Shown here: piece after piece, positions 31,260-43,601 of the stretch
Position numbering within the stretch: position 1 is the first letter of the stretch
How the letters are laid out: the number at the start of each line of letters is the position of its first letter
Assembly: GCA_020621965.1 (NCBI GenBank)
Contig: JAHRYV010000026.1
Coordinates: forward strand, 1 to 45,648
DNA length: 45,648 nucleotides
Reading direction: 5' to 3'
Source: Curvibacter sp.
GTDB lineage: Bacteria; Pseudomonadota; Gammaproteobacteria; Burkholderiales; Burkholderiaceae_C
Notes under the pieces: model-generated
The model's input: only the letters and a program-made list of their open reading frames with translations
The model's database searches: none
What the model was told of the DNA's origin: nothing
Program-made: the position numbers and the translations under genes

Positions 31260-31454
31260 TTATTTGGCTGCACTGGCGGCCGGCGCGGGCGCCGACGCAG
31301 CCGGTGCGGCCGGGGCCGATGCCGATGCTTCGGGCGCGTGCACGGCGTCGGCGCCATGCTTTTCGCCGCCCATGTCGAGCTGGTCACCGCCCTTCATGAT
31401 GACGAACAGGGCGAGCGCGGCGAAGAGGATGAAGCCGATGATGAGTTTCCACAT
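31260..31454 (-). CDS. Small single-pass membrane protein
   Basis: 64 residues: a transmembrane helix at about 3-20 (KLIIGFILFAALALFVIM), a short acidic/Gly segment with GGDQLDMGGEKHG, then a low-complexity Ala/Ser/Pro tail. ATG 31454 has an AAGGAA ribosome site 8 nt upstream, which supports a real gene. It lies just beyond the transporter terminator. No family is recognised; it may be an accessory protein of the upstream transporter, but this is a guess. Confidence 0.6.
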   Translation of the reverse strand: MWKLIIGFILFAALALFVIMKGGDQLDMGGEKHGADAVHAPEASASAPAAPAASAPAPAASAAK

Positions 31455-31474
31455 GGTGGTGATTCCTTAAGGTC

Positions 31475-31505
31475 AGAAAGAAGAAAGGCCCTCACTGGGA
31501 GGGCC
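31475..31505 (-). terminator. Intrinsic terminator after the MHS transporter gene
   Basis: On the - strand the arms GGCCCTC (31499-31505) and GAGGGCC (31487-31493) enclose a 5-nt loop and are followed by UUUCUUCUUUC. It lies 50 nt past the transporter stop. Confidence 0.8.
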
Positions 31506-31554
31506 CGCCCTACCCCGGCGGGCCGGAGCAGGGGTAACGAAACACTGCGCCGGT

Positions 31555-33213
31555 TCAGTCGTTGGCGTAGATGTCCACGTCCTTGGTTTCCTTGATGAAC
31601 AGCGTGCCGATGACCACAGTCATGCCGGCGATGATGATCGGATACCAGAGGCCGTTGTACATATTGCCGGTCTGCGCCACGATGGCGAAGGCGGTGGTGG
31701 GCAGCAGGCCGCCGAACCAGCCGTTGCCGATGTGATACGGCAGCGACATGGAGGTGTAGCGGATGCGGGTCGGGAACAGTTCCACCAGCATGGCGGCGAT
31801 CGGGCCGTACACCATGGTGACCAGGATCACCAGGTAGGTCAGGATGGCGATGACCATGACCTTGTCGACCTTGGCCATGTCAGCCTTGGCGGGGTAGCCG
31901 TGGGCCTTGAGGGCTTCAGCCACGGCCTTCTTGAACTCGCCGTCCTTGGCCTTGGCTTCGTCAGCCGGGATGCCCTTGGAGGTGTAGCCGGTGATGACGG
32001 TGTCGCCGATCTTGATGGAGGCGGGCGTGCCAGCGGCACCCACGGCGTTCTCGTAGCTCACCGAAGCGCCGGCCAGCACCTGCTTGGCGATATCGCACGA
32101 GCTGGTGAACTTGACGGTGCCGGTCGGGTTGAACTGGAACGAGCACTCGTTCGGGTCAGCGGTCACGACGACCTTGCTCGCCTGCTGGGCCTTGTACAGG
32201 TCCGGGTTGGCGGCCTTGGTCAGGGCTTCGAAGACCGGGAAGTAGGTCACGACGGCCAGCAGGCAGCCGGCCATGATGATGGGCTTGCGGCCGATCTTGT
32301 CGGACAGGGAGCCGAACAGGATGAAGAAGGGCGTGCCGATCAGCAGGGAGATGGCCACGTAGATGTTGGCGGCAGCGCCGTCCACCTTGAGGGCCTGGGT
32401 CAGGAAGAACAGGGCGTAGAACTGGCCCGAGTACCAGACCACGGCCTGGCCGGCGGTCAGGCCGATCAGCGCCAGGATCACGATCTTCAGGTTCTTCCAC
32501 TGGCCGAAGGACTCGGACAGGGGAGCCTTGGAGGTCTTGCCCTCGGCCTTCATCTTGGCGAAAGCGGGCGACTCGTTCATGGACAGACGGATCCAGACCG
32601 AGATGGCCAGCAGCAGGATGGAGACCAGGAAGGGAACACGCCAGCCCCAGTCGGCAAAGGCGGCTTCGCCGATGACGGTACGGGTACCCAGAATCACCAT
32701 CAGGCTCAGGAACAGGCCCAGGGTGGCCGTGGTCTGGATCCAGGAGGTGTAGGCACCGCGCTTGCCCTGGGGCGAGTGCTCGGCCACGTAGGTGGCGGCA
32801 CCGCCGTACTCACCGCCCAGCGCCAGGCCTTGCAGCATGCGCAGCGCGATCAGGATCACCGGAGCGGCCACGCCGATGCTGGCGTAGCTCGGCAGGATGC
32901 CCACGATGAAGGTGGACAGACCCATGATCAGGATGGTGACCAGGAAGGTGTACTTGCGGCCGATCATGTCGCCCAGACGGCCGAACACGATGGCGCCGAA
33001 GGGGCGCACGATGAAACCGGCAGCGAAGGCCAGCAGCGCGAAGATGAAGGCCGAGCCGGCATCCAGACCGCTGAAGAACTGCTTGGCAATGATCGCGGCG
33101 AGCGAACCGTACAGATAGAAGTCGTACCATTCGAAAACGGTACCCAGCGAAGAGGCGAAGATCACCTTCTTCTCTTCGGGCGTCATCGGCCGTGAGGCCT
33201 GAGCAGTTGCCAT
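31555..33213 (-). CDS. MFS transporter of the metabolite:H+ symporter family, with large periplasmic loop
   Basis: 552-residue permease with 12 predicted helices. FASSLGTVFEWYDFYLYG at the N-terminus, the loop 2-3 motif GRLGDMIGRKYTF and RMLQGLALGGEYGGAA are typical of the MHS family (ProP, KgtP, ShiA), which imports organic acids or betaines with protons. Between helices 9 and 10 an insert of about 120 residues (331-450) is predicted to face the periplasm and has two cysteines (357, 373). Start ATG 33213 follows a TAGGAGA site. The substrate is not known. No catabolic gene lies in the same transcription unit. Confidence 0.9.
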   Translation of the reverse strand: MATAQASRPMTPEEKKVIFASSLGTVFEWYDFYLYGSLAAIIAKQFFSGLDAGSAFIFALLAFAAGFIVRPFGAIVFGRLGDMIGRKYTFLVTILIMGLSTFIVGILPSYASIGVAAPVILIALRMLQGLALGGEYGGAATYVAEHSPQGKRGAYTSWIQTTATLGLFLSLMVILGTRTVIGEAAFADWGWRVPFLVSILLLAISVWIRLSMNESPAFAKMKAEGKTSKAPLSESFGQWKNLKIVILALIGLTAGQAVVWYSGQFYALFFLTQALKVDGAAANIYVAISLLIGTPFFILFGSLSDKIGRKPIIMAGCLLAVVTYFPVFEALTKAANPDLYKAQQASKVVVTADPNECSFQFNPTGTVKFTSSCDIAKQVLAGASVSYENAVGAAGTPASIKIGDTVITGYTSKGIPADEAKAKDGEFKKAVAEALKAHGYPAKADMAKVDKVMVIAILTYLVILVTMVYGPIAAMLVELFPTRIRYTSMSLPYHIGNGWFGGLLPTTAFAIVAQTGNMYNGLWYPIIIAGMTVVIGTLFIKETKDVDIYAND

Positions 33214-33379
33214 GTTGTGTCTCCTAAAGAATATGCAACGTTGGTCCCCGACATGGGGAGTGGGCGGATTCTTCAGGCGGGTACTGACCTCGTTCTGACG
33301 TCAAACCAACAAAAACTTACGCCTCCTGGGGAGCGCGCCAAAAACTCGGTGTAAACCCTGATGCATTTAGTGCCCCGGT

Positions 33380-34018
33380 TTATGACTCGCCCGCCGCCGC
33401 CTTATCAATAACCTGCCAATCGGGCCCGTCGAACCAGGCGTCGCCCTCCAGATAACGACGCAGCATGGGCAGGCTGTCCAGCCCCCAGAACAGGCGGCCA
33501 TCGACCGCGAAGGACGGCACGCCGAAGGCTCCGGCGGCAATGGCCTCGTCGGTGTTGGCACGCAGACGGGCCTTGACGGTCTCGTCATCGGGCGCCAGCG
33601 GCGGCTTGAGCTGTTCGCGCAGCGCCTGCAGGCGGGCCGGGTCATTGGCATCGGCGCCGCCGTGCCACACGTGCTGCAGCACGGTTTCGCAGACGTAGCG
33701 GTTCGGGTCGCCGCCCTGCGCTGCGGCCAGCGCCAGCCGCAGCAGCGGCAGCGGGTTGAAAGGATGGACCGCGGGCATCTGCAGCCGCACGCCGTGCTGT
33801 TGCCCCAGCCACAGCACATGCCGGTAGGTCCAGGCGCGCTTGGCCGGCACTTCGGCCGGGCCCAGCAGCTGGTGGTGCCGCAGCATGGCGCCCAGCAGCA
33901 CCGGGCGGTAGCAGACGGAGTAGCTCAGGCCCAGCAAGGCCTCGGGCAACTGCTCGAAGGCCAGATGGCTGTAGGGCGAGATGAAGTCCAGGTAGAAGGT
34001 GATCTGCTTCATGTTCAT
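33380..34018 (-). CDS. 2-hydroxychromene-2-carboxylate isomerase family (DsbA-like) protein
   Basis: About 212 residues; GST-kappa/DsbA-like thioredoxin fold. The start FYLDFISPYSHLAF carries the Ser that takes the place of the first Cys and binds glutathione in this family; VPSFAVDGRLFWGLDSL is the cis-Pro and C-terminal helix region. It probably isomerises an aromatic ring-cleavage intermediate or acts as a glutathione transferase, but the substrate is open. Three in-frame ATGs (34024, 34018, 34012) compete: a GAGGAG site lies 7 nt before 34018 and only 1 nt before 34024, so I use 34018. The first ATG overlaps the previous stop as ATGA. Confidence 0.85.
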   Translation of the reverse strand: MNMKQITFYLDFISPYSHLAFEQLPEALLGLSYSVCYRPVLLGAMLRHHQLLGPAEVPAKRAWTYRHVLWLGQQHGVRLQMPAVHPFNPLPLLRLALAAAQGGDPNRYVCETVLQHVWHGGADANDPARLQALREQLKPPLAPDDETVKARLRANTDEAIAAGAFGVPSFAVDGRLFWGLDSLPMLRRYLEGDAWFDGPDWQVIDKAAAGES

Positions 34019-34020
34019 GC

Positions 34021-34251
34021 TCATGCTCCTCGTGCTTGTTCCTGCGCGCTGGCGCGCGCCTCGATGCGGGCCCAGACGGCCCGCCGGCCTTCGTCGTCCA
34101 GCGTGGACCAGACGGCGATCTCCTCCAGCGTGCGCAGGCAGCCGCGGCACAGGCCGGTGCGGATCTCCATGGTGCACACGGAGATGCAAGGCGACGGCAG
34201 GTGGTGCGCCTGCTGCTGCACCTGCGCGGCCTTGCGCGCCAGCCACTCCAT
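34021..34251 (-). CDS. DUF1289 small Cys-rich protein
   Basis: 76 residues with the DUF1289 core SPCISVCTMEIRTGLCRGCLRT, which holds four cysteines that probably bind a metal, followed by the conserved EEIAVWSTLDDEGRRAVW. It begins 5 nt after the HMG-CoA lyase stop and ends in the isomerase start, so translation is likely coupled. Function of the family is unknown. Confidence 0.88.
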   Translation of the reverse strand: MEWLARKAAQVQQQAHHLPSPCISVCTMEIRTGLCRGCLRTLEEIAVWSTLDDEGRRAVWARIEARASAQEQARGA

Positions 34252-34256
34252 CGCGC

Positions 34257-35162
34257 TCAGCTCCGTTTGTTCAGCAGCGCCGTCGCGACGCGCGAATTCG
34301 GCTTGCGCTGCAGGAAGTCGCTGATGTACTGGCCGGCGTCGACCAGCTTGTCCAGGGCTATGCCGGTCTCGATGCCCAGGCCCTGCAGCAGGTAGACCAC
34401 GTCCTCGGTGGCCACATTGCCGGTGGCGCCCTTGGCATAAGGGCAGCCCCCCAGGCCGGCGACGGAAGACTGGAAATTCCAGACCCCCATTTCCAGCGCG
34501 GCGTAGGTGTTGACCAGTGCCTGGCCGTAGGTGTCGTGGAAGTGGCCCGAGACCTCGTTGATGTCGAAGTGGGCCAGTGTGGCCTCGATCGCGCGCTGCA
34601 CCTTGAGCGGCGTGCCCACGCCGATGGTGTCGGCCACATCCACCCGCTGCACGCCGATGTCCTTCATCAATCTGGCCAACATGCCCACCCGCTCGGGGGC
34701 GACCTCGCCTTCGTAGGGGCAGCCCACGGTGCAGCTCATGGCCCCGCGCACCCGGATGCCCGCCGCCCGCGCGGCCTCCACCACCGGCGCGAAACGCTCG
34801 ATGCTCTCGGCGATCGAGCAGTTGATGTTCTTCTGGCTGAAGAGTTCGCTGGCCGCGCCGAAGACCACGATCTCGTCGGGCTTCGAGGCCTGCGCCGCCT
34901 CCCAGCCCTTGAGGTTGGGCACCAGCACCGAATACGACACGCCAGCCTGGCGCGTGATACCGGCCATGACCTCGGCGTTGTCGCCCATCTGCGGCACCCA
35001 CTTGGGGCTGACGAAGCTGGTGACCTCGATCTCCTTCAAGCCGGCATCCTGCAGCCGCTGCACCAGCGCGATCTTCACGGCCGCCGGCACCGGCTGCTTC
35101 TCGTTCTGCAGGCCGTCACGCGGACCGACGTCGATCAGCTGGACTCGGGTGGGCAGGCTCAT
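34257..35162 (-). CDS. mvaB: Hydroxymethylglutaryl-CoA lyase
   Basis: Splits HMG-CoA into acetyl-CoA and acetoacetate, the last step of leucine catabolism (also called LiuE). 301 residues, DRE-TIM barrel: VGPRDGLQNE at 12-21 holds the conserved Arg/Asp pair, GHFHDTYGQALVN carries metal-binding His, and GGCPYAKGATGNVATEDVVY is the HMGL signature with the catalytic Cys. Same strand as the mccA-mccB-bio genes; gap to ghrA-type gene is 22 bp. Assignment is secure. Confidence 0.96.
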   Translation of the reverse strand: MSLPTRVQLIDVGPRDGLQNEKQPVPAAVKIALVQRLQDAGLKEIEVTSFVSPKWVPQMGDNAEVMAGITRQAGVSYSVLVPNLKGWEAAQASKPDEIVVFGAASELFSQKNINCSIAESIERFAPVVEAARAAGIRVRGAMSCTVGCPYEGEVAPERVGMLARLMKDIGVQRVDVADTIGVGTPLKVQRAIEATLAHFDINEVSGHFHDTYGQALVNTYAALEMGVWNFQSSVAGLGGCPYAKGATGNVATEDVVYLLQGLGIETGIALDKLVDAGQYISDFLQRKPNSRVATALLNKRS

Positions 35163-35184
35163 GATGTTCTCTCCGATGTAGCGC

Positions 35185-36105
35185 TCAATAACCTTGGTGG
35201 TGATCCACCACGCCGCCTATGGGCTCGCCGCGCTCCAGGGCCAGGATCTTGCCGGCGATCTGCGCCACGCTTTCGTCGCGCAGCGTGCGCGCCGAGGTGT
35301 GCGGCGTGATGGTGATCTTCGGATGGCGCCAGAACGGGTGGCCGGCCGGCAGCGGCTCCTGGCGGAACACGTCCAGCGTGGCGCCGGCCAGGTGGCCGCC
35401 GTCCAGCAGGGGAATCAGATCCTCCTCCACCAGATGCGCGCCGCGTGCCACATTGATCAGATAGCCGCCGGGCTGCAGCTGCGCCAGCGTCTCGCGGTTC
35501 AGGATGCCCTGCGTCTGCCCGGTCAGCGGCAGCAGGCAGACCAGCACCTTGGTCTCGGCCAGGAATTCGGCGAGCTGCTCCTCCCCCGCGTAACAACGCA
35601 CGCCCGGCAGCTCCTTGGGGGAACGGCTCCAGCCCCGCAACGGGAACTCGAAGGCCTGCACGGCGCGCGCCACGCGCTGGCCCAGCACCCCCAGGCCCAT
35701 GATGCCCACGGGAAAGTCCTCGCGCAGGCGCGGCTTGCGGTAGGACCACTTGCCTTGCGCCACGTCGGCGGCGTAGGCGTCGAACTCGCGGAAGTGGCGG
35801 ATCAGTGCATGGCAGACGTACTCGGCCATCTGCACCGACATGCCGGCGTCGTCCAGCCGCACCAGCTTCGTCTGCGCCGGCAGCCTGAGCTGGGTGAGCG
35901 CATCCACGCCGGCGCCCAGGTTGAACAAGGCCTTGATCTGCGGCTGCTCGTCGAGGAAAGCTTGCGGCGGGGCCCAGACCACGGCGTAATCGGCCGGGCC
36001 CGCGCCCGGTGCCCAGACCTCGATCTCGGCCTGCGGCAAGGCTGCGCGCAAGGCCGCCACCCAGGGCTCGGCCTTGAAGTCGGTGCAGCAGAAATAGATC
36101 TTCAT
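35185..36105 (-). CDS. ghrA: D-2-hydroxyacid dehydrogenase, glyoxylate/hydroxypyruvate reductase A type
   Basis: 306 residues. NAD(P)-binding GxGxxG reads MGLGVLGQRVA (about 137-147); LVCLLPLTGQTQGILN and INVARGAHLVEEDLI follow, and the C-terminal HPKITITPHTSA holds the catalytic His. Wording is that of GhrA (glyoxylate or hydroxypyruvate to glycolate or glycerate). Start ATG 36105 is preferred to an upstream GTG at 36126. It sits inside the leucine-degradation block without an obvious metabolic reason. Confidence 0.9.
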   Translation of the reverse strand: MKIYFCCTDFKAEPWVAALRAALPQAEIEVWAPGAGPADYAVVWAPPQAFLDEQPQIKALFNLGAGVDALTQLRLPAQTKLVRLDDAGMSVQMAEYVCHALIRHFREFDAYAADVAQGKWSYRKPRLREDFPVGIMGLGVLGQRVARAVQAFEFPLRGWSRSPKELPGVRCYAGEEQLAEFLAETKVLVCLLPLTGQTQGILNRETLAQLQPGGYLINVARGAHLVEEDLIPLLDGGHLAGATLDVFRQEPLPAGHPFWRHPKITITPHTSARTLRDESVAQIAGKILALERGEPIGGVVDHHQGY

Positions 36106-36141
36106 GGGCACAAGCTTAATCGCCACGGGGCCGCCGGCCGG

Positions 36142-38126
<1,985 letters not shown>

Positions 38127-38145
<19 letters not shown>

Positions 38146-38828
38146 GCTTGCTCCAGCAAAGTCAGATTGAGGCAGGACGCGGCGGCGGCGGCCGTGGGTT
38201 GGGTCAGGCGCGGCACATGACCCAGCAGCGGTGCGGTCAGGCGTGCAGCGATAGCTTCGATATTGGCCGCCAGGTGGCCCATGGCGGGATCGACCGTGTT
38301 GGCGACCCAGCCCGCCAGCGTGAGGCCCCGCGCGGCGATGGCCTCGGCTGTCAGCAGGGCCTGGCTGATGCAGCCCAGGCGCAGGCCCACGACCAGCACC
38401 ACCGGCAGGGCGAGGTCGCGCGCCAGATCGGCGGTGTCGTAATCGTCGGTCAGCGGCACACGAAAGCCGCCCACGCCCTCCACCACCACGGCCTCGGCCT
38501 GCGCGCGGACCTGTTGATAGCGCTCCAGGATCTGCTGCGGGTCGATGCGCAACCCCTCCAGCGCGGCGGCAATGTGCGGGCCGGCCGGTTCCTTCAACAG
38601 ATAGGGCGTGGTCAGCTCGCGCGCCAGCTTCAGCGGCGCGGCCGCATACAGGCGGTCCACGTCGTCGTTGCACCAGACGCCGTCGCGCAGCTCGGCGCCG
38701 GCGGCGATGGGTTTCATGCCCGCCGCGCGCACGCCGGCCTGGCCCAGGCCATGCAGCAGCGCGCTGCTGATCAGGGTCTTGCCGATCTCGGTGTCGGTGC
38801 CGGCGACGAAGCAGGAAAACGGCTTCAT
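38127..38828 (-). CDS. bioD: Dethiobiotin synthase
   Basis: ATP-dependent ring closure of 7,8-diaminononanoate with CO2 to dethiobiotin. 233 residues from ATG 38828; GTDTEIGKT (10-18) is the P-loop, [11 protein letters not shown] the second conserved motif. Four base pairs separate it from the bioF stop. Its end overlaps mccA by 19 bp. bioB, the next pathway gene, is not in the window. Confidence 0.95.
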
Positions 38829-38832
38829 GGCA

Positions 38833-40029
38833 TCAGGGCTCCTGCGCCAGCTGGCCGAGCGCGGCCAGCAGGCGCGCCACGTCGTCCTGCGTGTGCGCGG
38901 CCGACAGGGTGATGCGCAGGCGCGCCGTGCCCGCCGGCACCGTGGGCGCGCGGATGCCCGAGACCCAGATGCCCTGCGCGTCGAGCGCCCGTGCCGCCGC
39001 CAGCACCTCGGCATTGCCGCCGATCACCAGCGGCTGGATGGGCGTCTCGGAGGGCAGGCGCTGCCAGCCCGCGCGCAGCGGCATGGCGTCGAGCTGACGG
39101 CGCAGGGTGTCCAGGTGGGCGCGCCGCTGCCGGCCTTCCTCGCCGGCGATGAGCTCGATGCTGGTCAGCAGCGCATGGGCCAGCGCCGGGACGGCCGCCG
39201 TTGTGTAGATATAAGGGCGCGCGCGCTGCACCAGCCAGTCGATCACCGTTCCGTGCGCGGCCACGAAGGCGCCGCTGACGCCAGCAGCCTTGCCCAGCGT
39301 GCCCATGTAGACCAGCTGCGGCGAGCGCAACTGGAAATGTTCCAGCGCGCCGCGGCCCTGGGCGCCCAGCACACCGAAGCCGTGCGCGTCGTCCACCACC
39401 AGCCAGGCACCGTGCTGTTCGCACAGGGCCAGCAAGGCCGGCAACGGCGCGATGTCGCCGTCCATGCTGAACACGCTGTCGCTGACGACGATTCTGGTCT
39501 TCGCGGTGCTGGCCGTCAGCGCCGCGCCGAGCGCGGCGACATCACCATGCGGATAGACCGTGACCTTGGCGCGCGCCAGCCGCGCGCCGTCGATGATGGA
39601 AGCGTGGTTCAGCGCATCGGAAAAGATCTCGGCCTCACCCGGCGTGGCCGCGGCCAGCGCGGTGAGGATGGACAGGTTGGCCATGAAACCGGTGCTGAGG
39701 TACAGCGCCCGCGGCTGCTCCAGCTGCGGCGCCAGGAATTCGGCCAGCCGCTCCTCCAGCTGCTCGTGGGCCCGGGAGTGGCCGCCGATCAGGTGCGAGC
39801 CGCCGCTGCCCGCGCCGTAGAGCGCAACACCCTCGTGCAGGGCCGCGGCCAGGCGCGGGTGCGCGGCCAGGCCCAGGTAGTCGTTGCTGTTGAAACTAAG
39901 CAGCGGGCGGCCGTCCACCGTCACATGCGGGGCGCAGGCGGTCTCGGCCGTGCGGCGGCGCCGGCGCAGGCCCGCGGCGTCGAGCTTGTCGATCTCCTGC
40001 TGCAGCGTATCGAGGGGTTTGAAGCTCAT
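38833..40029 (-). CDS. bioF: 8-amino-7-oxononanoate synthase
   Basis: PLP enzyme that condenses pimeloyl-ACP/CoA with alanine in biotin synthesis. 398 residues; [33 protein letters not shown] (Asp213, His216) and the PLP lysine Lys247 in [11 protein letters not shown] are the family motifs. Its ATG overlaps the bioA stop by 4 bp (ATGA), so it is coupled to bioA. Confidence 0.96.
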   Translation of the reverse strand: MSFKPLDTLQQEIDKLDAAGLRRRRRTAETACAPHVTVDGRPLLSFNSNDYLGLAAHPRLAAALHEGVALYGAGSGGSHLIGGHSRAHEQLEERLAEFLAPQLEQPRALYLSTGFMANLSILTALAAATPGEAEIFSDALNHASIIDGARLARAKVTVYPHGDVAALGAALTASTAKTRIVVSDSVFSMDGDIAPLPALLALCEQHGAWLVVDDAHGFGVLGAQGRGALEHFQLRSPQLVYMGTLGKAAGVSGAFVAAHGTVIDWLVQRARPYIYTTAAVPALAHALLTSIELIAGEEGRQRRAHLDTLRRQLDAMPLRAGWQRLPSETPIQPLVIGGNAEVLAAARALDAQGIWVSGIRAPTVPAGTARLRITLSAAHTQDDVARLLAALGQLAQEP

Positions 40030-41372
40030 GAGGCCATCACCTCGTCGAAGGTGGCGCGGGTGCGTTCGGCCAGCTGGCCGATTTCTGCCTCGCTCAGGAT
40101 GTAGGGCGGCATCAGGTAGACCGTGCGGCCGATCGGGCGCAGCAGCAGGCCGCGCTGCAGGGCCGCCGTGAAGAAACGGCGCGAGAAGGTGCTCGCCTTG
40201 TCCGCATCCTCCACCACGGCGTCGAAGGCCCAGATCATGCCGCGGCGGCGGAAGTGCCGCACCCGCCCGTCCGTGGCCAGCGGCAGCAGCGCCTCGGTCA
40301 GTTCGTGCGCCTTGCGGCGATTGGCGTTGAGTACGTCGTCCTGGGCAAAGATGTCCAGCGTGGCCAGCGCCGCGCGGCAGGCCAGCGGGTTGCCGGTGTA
40401 GGAATGCGAATGCAGGAAACCGCGTGTGACGTCGGCGTCGTAAAAGGCCTGGTAGATGGCCTCGCGTGTCATCACCAGGGAGAGCGGCAGATAGCCGCCA
40501 CTGATGCCCTTGGACAGACAGACGAAGTCGGGCCAGATGCCGGCCTGCTCGCAGGCGAAGAAGCTGCCGGTGCGGCCGCAGCCCACGGCGATCTCGTCGG
40601 CGATCAGGTGCACCTGGTGGCGGTCGCAGATGGCGCGCACCTCCTTCAGGTAGACCGGGTCGTGCATGGCCATGCCGGTGGCGCACTGCACCAGCGGCTC
40701 GACGATCACCGCCGCGACCTTGCCGGCGCGCTGCGCCAGCAGCTGCTCCAGCGCCTGCGCCGCGCGCCGCGCCACATCGGCCGCGCTCTCGCCGTCCTGC
40801 GCCTGCCGCGCATCGGGCGAGGCCACCACGTGGGCGCGCTGGATCAGCGGGCCGTAGGCGTCACGGAACAGCGCCACGTCGGTCACGGCCAGGGCGCCGA
40901 TGGTCTCGCCGTGGTAGCTGCCGGACAGACAGACGAATTCCTGCTTCTGGCTCTGGCCGCTGTTGCGCCAGTAATGGAAGCTCATCTTGAGCGCGATCTC
41001 CACCGCCGAGGCGCCGTCGGAAGCGTAAAAACAGTGGCCCAGCGCCCCGCCGGTGAGGGCGGCCAGGCGCTCGGACAACTCCACCACAGGCTGGTGCGTG
41101 AAGCCGGCCAGCATGGCGTGCTCCAGCTTGTCGAGCTGGTCTTTCAGCGCGGCGTTGATGCGCGGGTTGGCGTGCCCGAACAGGTTGACCCACCACGAGC
41201 TGATGGCATCGAGATAGGCTTGCCCCTGCACGTCATAGAGCCAGGCCCCCTTGCCGTGGCTGACGGGAATCAGGGGCACGGTCTCGTGGTGCTGCATCTG
41301 GGTGCAGGGGTGCCAGACGCTGCGCAGGCTGCGCGCGACCCAGTCGTCGGTGGCTGCAAGAGTGGTGTTCAT
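40026..41372 (-). CDS. bioA: Adenosylmethionine-8-amino-7-oxononanoate transaminase
   Basis: PLP transaminase that uses SAM as amino donor to make 7,8-diaminononanoate. 448 residues from ATG 41372: [12 protein letters not shown] (BioA hallmark), [37 protein letters not shown], and the PLP lysine Lys288 in [10 protein letters not shown]. First of the tightly packed bioA-bioF-bioD set; 46 bp after the DinB-family gene. Confidence 0.96.
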   Translation of the reverse strand: MNTTLAATDDWVARSLRSVWHPCTQMQHHETVPLIPVSHGKGAWLYDVQGQAYLDAISSWWVNLFGHANPRINAALKDQLDKLEHAMLAGFTHQPVVELSERLAALTGGALGHCFYASDGASAVEIALKMSFHYWRNSGQSQKQEFVCLSGSYHGETIGALAVTDVALFRDAYGPLIQRAHVVASPDARQAQDGESAADVARRAAQALEQLLAQRAGKVAAVIVEPLVQCATGMAMHDPVYLKEVRAICDRHQVHLIADEIAVGCGRTGSFFACEQAGIWPDFVCLSKGISGGYLPLSLVMTREAIYQAFYDADVTRGFLHSHSYTGNPLACRAALATLDIFAQDDVLNANRRKAHELTEALLPLATDGRVRHFRRRGMIWAFDAVVEDADKASTFSRRFFTAALQRGLLLRPIGRTVYLMPPYILSEAEIGQLAERTRATFDEVMAS

Positions 41373-41418
41373 ACGTTGGAGTATTGCCCAGGGGCCCGCA
41401 TTCTGACAGGCCGCGGCC

Positions 41419-41937
41419 TCAGCGCCCGCCCCCGCCGGCCTGCTCCTGCTGCAGCATGTAGACCAGATCCAGCTCCGGACAGGCATGGCCGCGCGCCGTC
41501 AGCGCCGCCGTGATCTGGCCACGGTGATGCGTGCCGTGGTTGAAGACGTGCGCCAGCGCGGCCGCGAACGGCAGCGCTGCCGGCGTGCCGCGCATGGTGG
41601 TGTACTCGAGCAGGCCGGCGTAACGCGGCGCAGCGAACGAGTCCACCAGTGCGCGCCAGCGCTCGGCACTGTTCAGCAGGGCCTGCTGCAGCGCCGCGCG
41701 GTCGGCCTCCACCTCGTCCGACAACTTGATGCCCTGCGGCGAGCAGCCCTCGGCAAAGCGCGGGTACCAGACGCGGTCGCCCGTGAGCAGCAGATGGTTG
41801 AGCGTGCCGTGGATGGAGCGGAAATACAGACCGCAGTCGCCCCGGTAGTCGGCCTCGGGCAAGGCGTCGACCTGTTCGTACAGCCTGCGGGTCGCCCACA
41901 GGTTGTAGCGGGCCAGGGTGGCGAAGTGGTCTTTCAT
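41419..41937 (-). CDS. DinB-family protein
   Basis: 172 residues, four-helix DinB/YfiT-like fold; the putative metal-site histidines are in SIHGTLNHLLL and HVFNHGTHHRGQ. Members include thiol transferases (bacillithiol or mycothiol dependent); in Gram-negatives the role is mostly unknown. It begins 7 bp after the mccB stop and stands between mccB and bioA in the same direction. A link to carboxylase or biotin function is only contextual. Confidence 0.88.
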   Translation of the reverse strand: MKDHFATLARYNLWATRRLYEQVDALPEADYRGDCGLYFRSIHGTLNHLLLTGDRVWYPRFAEGCSPQGIKLSDEVEADRAALQQALLNSAERWRALVDSFAAPRYAGLLEYTTMRGTPAALPFAAALAHVFNHGTHHRGQITAALTARGHACPELDLVYMLQQEQAGGGGR

Positions 41938-41944
41938 GCCAGCC

Positions 41945-43552
41945 TCACATGCGGAAGACGCCGAACCGGGGGTCCGGAATCGGCGCGTTCAGCGCCGCGG
42001 AGAGGCCCAGCGTCAGCACGCGCCGCGTGTCGGCCGGGTCGATGATGCCGTCGTCCCACAGGCGGGCGCTGGCGTAGTAGGGGTGGCCCTGCTCCTCGTA
42101 CTGCTGGCGGATCGGAATCTTGAAAGCTTCTTCCTCCTCCAGGCTCCAGCGCCCGCCCTTGGCCTCGATGCCGTCGCGCTTGACGGTGGCCAGCACGCTG
42201 GCGGCCTGCTCGCCGCCCATGACGCTGATGCGCGCGTTGGGCCACATCCAGAGGAAACGCGGGCTGAAGGCGCGGCCGCACATGCCATAGTTGCCAGCGC
42301 CAAAGGAGCCGCCGATGATGACGGTGAACTTGGGCACGTTGGCCGTGGACACCGCGGTGACCATCTTGGCGCCGTTGCGCGCAATGCCCTCGTTCTCGTA
42401 CTTGCGGCCCACCATGAAACCGGTGATGTTCTGCAGGAAGACCAGGGGGATCTTGCGCTGGCAGCACAGCTCGATGAAGTGCGCTCCCTTGAGCGCGGAC
42501 TCGGAGAACAGGATGCCGTTGTTGGCGATGATGCCCACCGGCATGCCCTCGATGCGGGCAAAACCCGTCACCAGCGTGGTGCCGTAGCGGGCCTTGAACT
42601 CGTCGAACTCGGAGCCGTCGACGACGCGGGCGATGATCTCGCGCACATCAAACGGCTTGCGGGTGTCGGTGGGGATCACGCCATACAGCTCCTCGGCCGG
42701 GTAACGCGGCGGCACGGGCTCGGTGAGCGTGGACTGCGGCGTCTTCTGCAGGTTGAGGTTCTTCACCGAGGCGCGCGCCAGCGCCAGCGCGTGCAGGTCG
42801 TTCTGCGCCAGCTGGTCGGCCACGCCCGACAGGCGCGTGTGCACGTCGCCGCCGCCCAGGTCTTCGGCCGTCACCACCTCGCCGGTGGCGGCCTTCACCA
42901 GCGGCGGGCCGCCCAGGAAGATGGTGCCCTGGTTCTTGACGATGATGGCCTCGTCGCTCATGGCCGGCACGTAGGCGCCGCCGGCGGTGCACGAACCCAT
43001 GACCACGGCGATCTGCGCGATGCCCAACGCGCTCATGTTGGACTGGTTGTAGAAGATGCGGCCGAAGTGGTCCCGGTCGGGGAAGACCTCGTCCTGGTTG
43101 GGCAGGTTGGCGCCGCCGGAGTCCACCAGGTAGATGCAGGGCAGGCGGTTCTGCTGCGCGATCTCCTGCGCCCGCAGGTGCTTTTTCACCGTCATCGGGT
43201 AATAGGTGCCGCCCTTCACGGTGGCGTCATTGCAGACGATCATGCAGTCCACGCCGCTGACGCGGCCGATGCCGGCGATCAGGCCGGCGCAGGGGGCGTC
43301 GCCGTTGTACATGCCCAGCGCCGCCAGCGGGCTGAGCTCCAGGAAGGGCGTACCGGGGTCGAGCAGGCGCTGCACACGCTCGCGCGGCAGCAGCTTGCCG
43401 CGCGCGGTGTGTTTGGCGCGGGCGGCCTCGCCGCCGCCCTGGGCCACCTGCTCGACCTGGGTCTTCAGATCCGCCACCACGGCGCGCATGGCGGCGGCAT
43501 GGGCCTGGAAGTCGGCCGAGCGGGCGTTGAGCTGGGTTTCCAGAATCGGCAT
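41945..43552 (-). CDS. mccB: Methylcrotonyl-CoA carboxylase beta (carboxyltransferase) subunit
   Basis: Transfers CO2 from biotin to 3-methylcrotonyl-CoA (LiuB). 535 residues from ATG 43552 (MPILETQL). Carboxyltransferase blocks: [51 protein letters not shown] and [29 protein letters not shown] is typical of MccB rather than PccB. It heads the block leading to dinB, bioAFD and mccA, and lies 50 bp downstream of a perfect palindrome. Confidence 0.95.
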   Translation of the reverse strand: MPILETQLNARSADFQAHAAAMRAVVADLKTQVEQVAQGGGEAARAKHTARGKLLPRERVQRLLDPGTPFLELSPLAALGMYNGDAPCAGLIAGIGRVSGVDCMIVCNDATVKGGTYYPMTVKKHLRAQEIAQQNRLPCIYLVDSGGANLPNQDEVFPDRDHFGRIFYNQSNMSALGIAQIAVVMGSCTAGGAYVPAMSDEAIIVKNQGTIFLGGPPLVKAATGEVVTAEDLGGGDVHTRLSGVADQLAQNDLHALALARASVKNLNLQKTPQSTLTEPVPPRYPAEELYGVIPTDTRKPFDVREIIARVVDGSEFDEFKARYGTTLVTGFARIEGMPVGIIANNGILFSESALKGAHFIELCCQRKIPLVFLQNITGFMVGRKYENEGIARNGAKMVTAVSTANVPKFTVIIGGSFGAGNYGMCGRAFSPRFLWMWPNARISVMGGEQAASVLATVKRDGIEAKGGRWSLEEEEAFKIPIRQQYEEQGHPYYASARLWDDGIIDPADTRRVLTLGLSAALNAPIPDPRFGVFRM

Positions 43553-43601
43553 GGTTGTGCTTTCTTTACGTGGCAAGCGCACGTCACGACGACGGCGCTT
43601 G

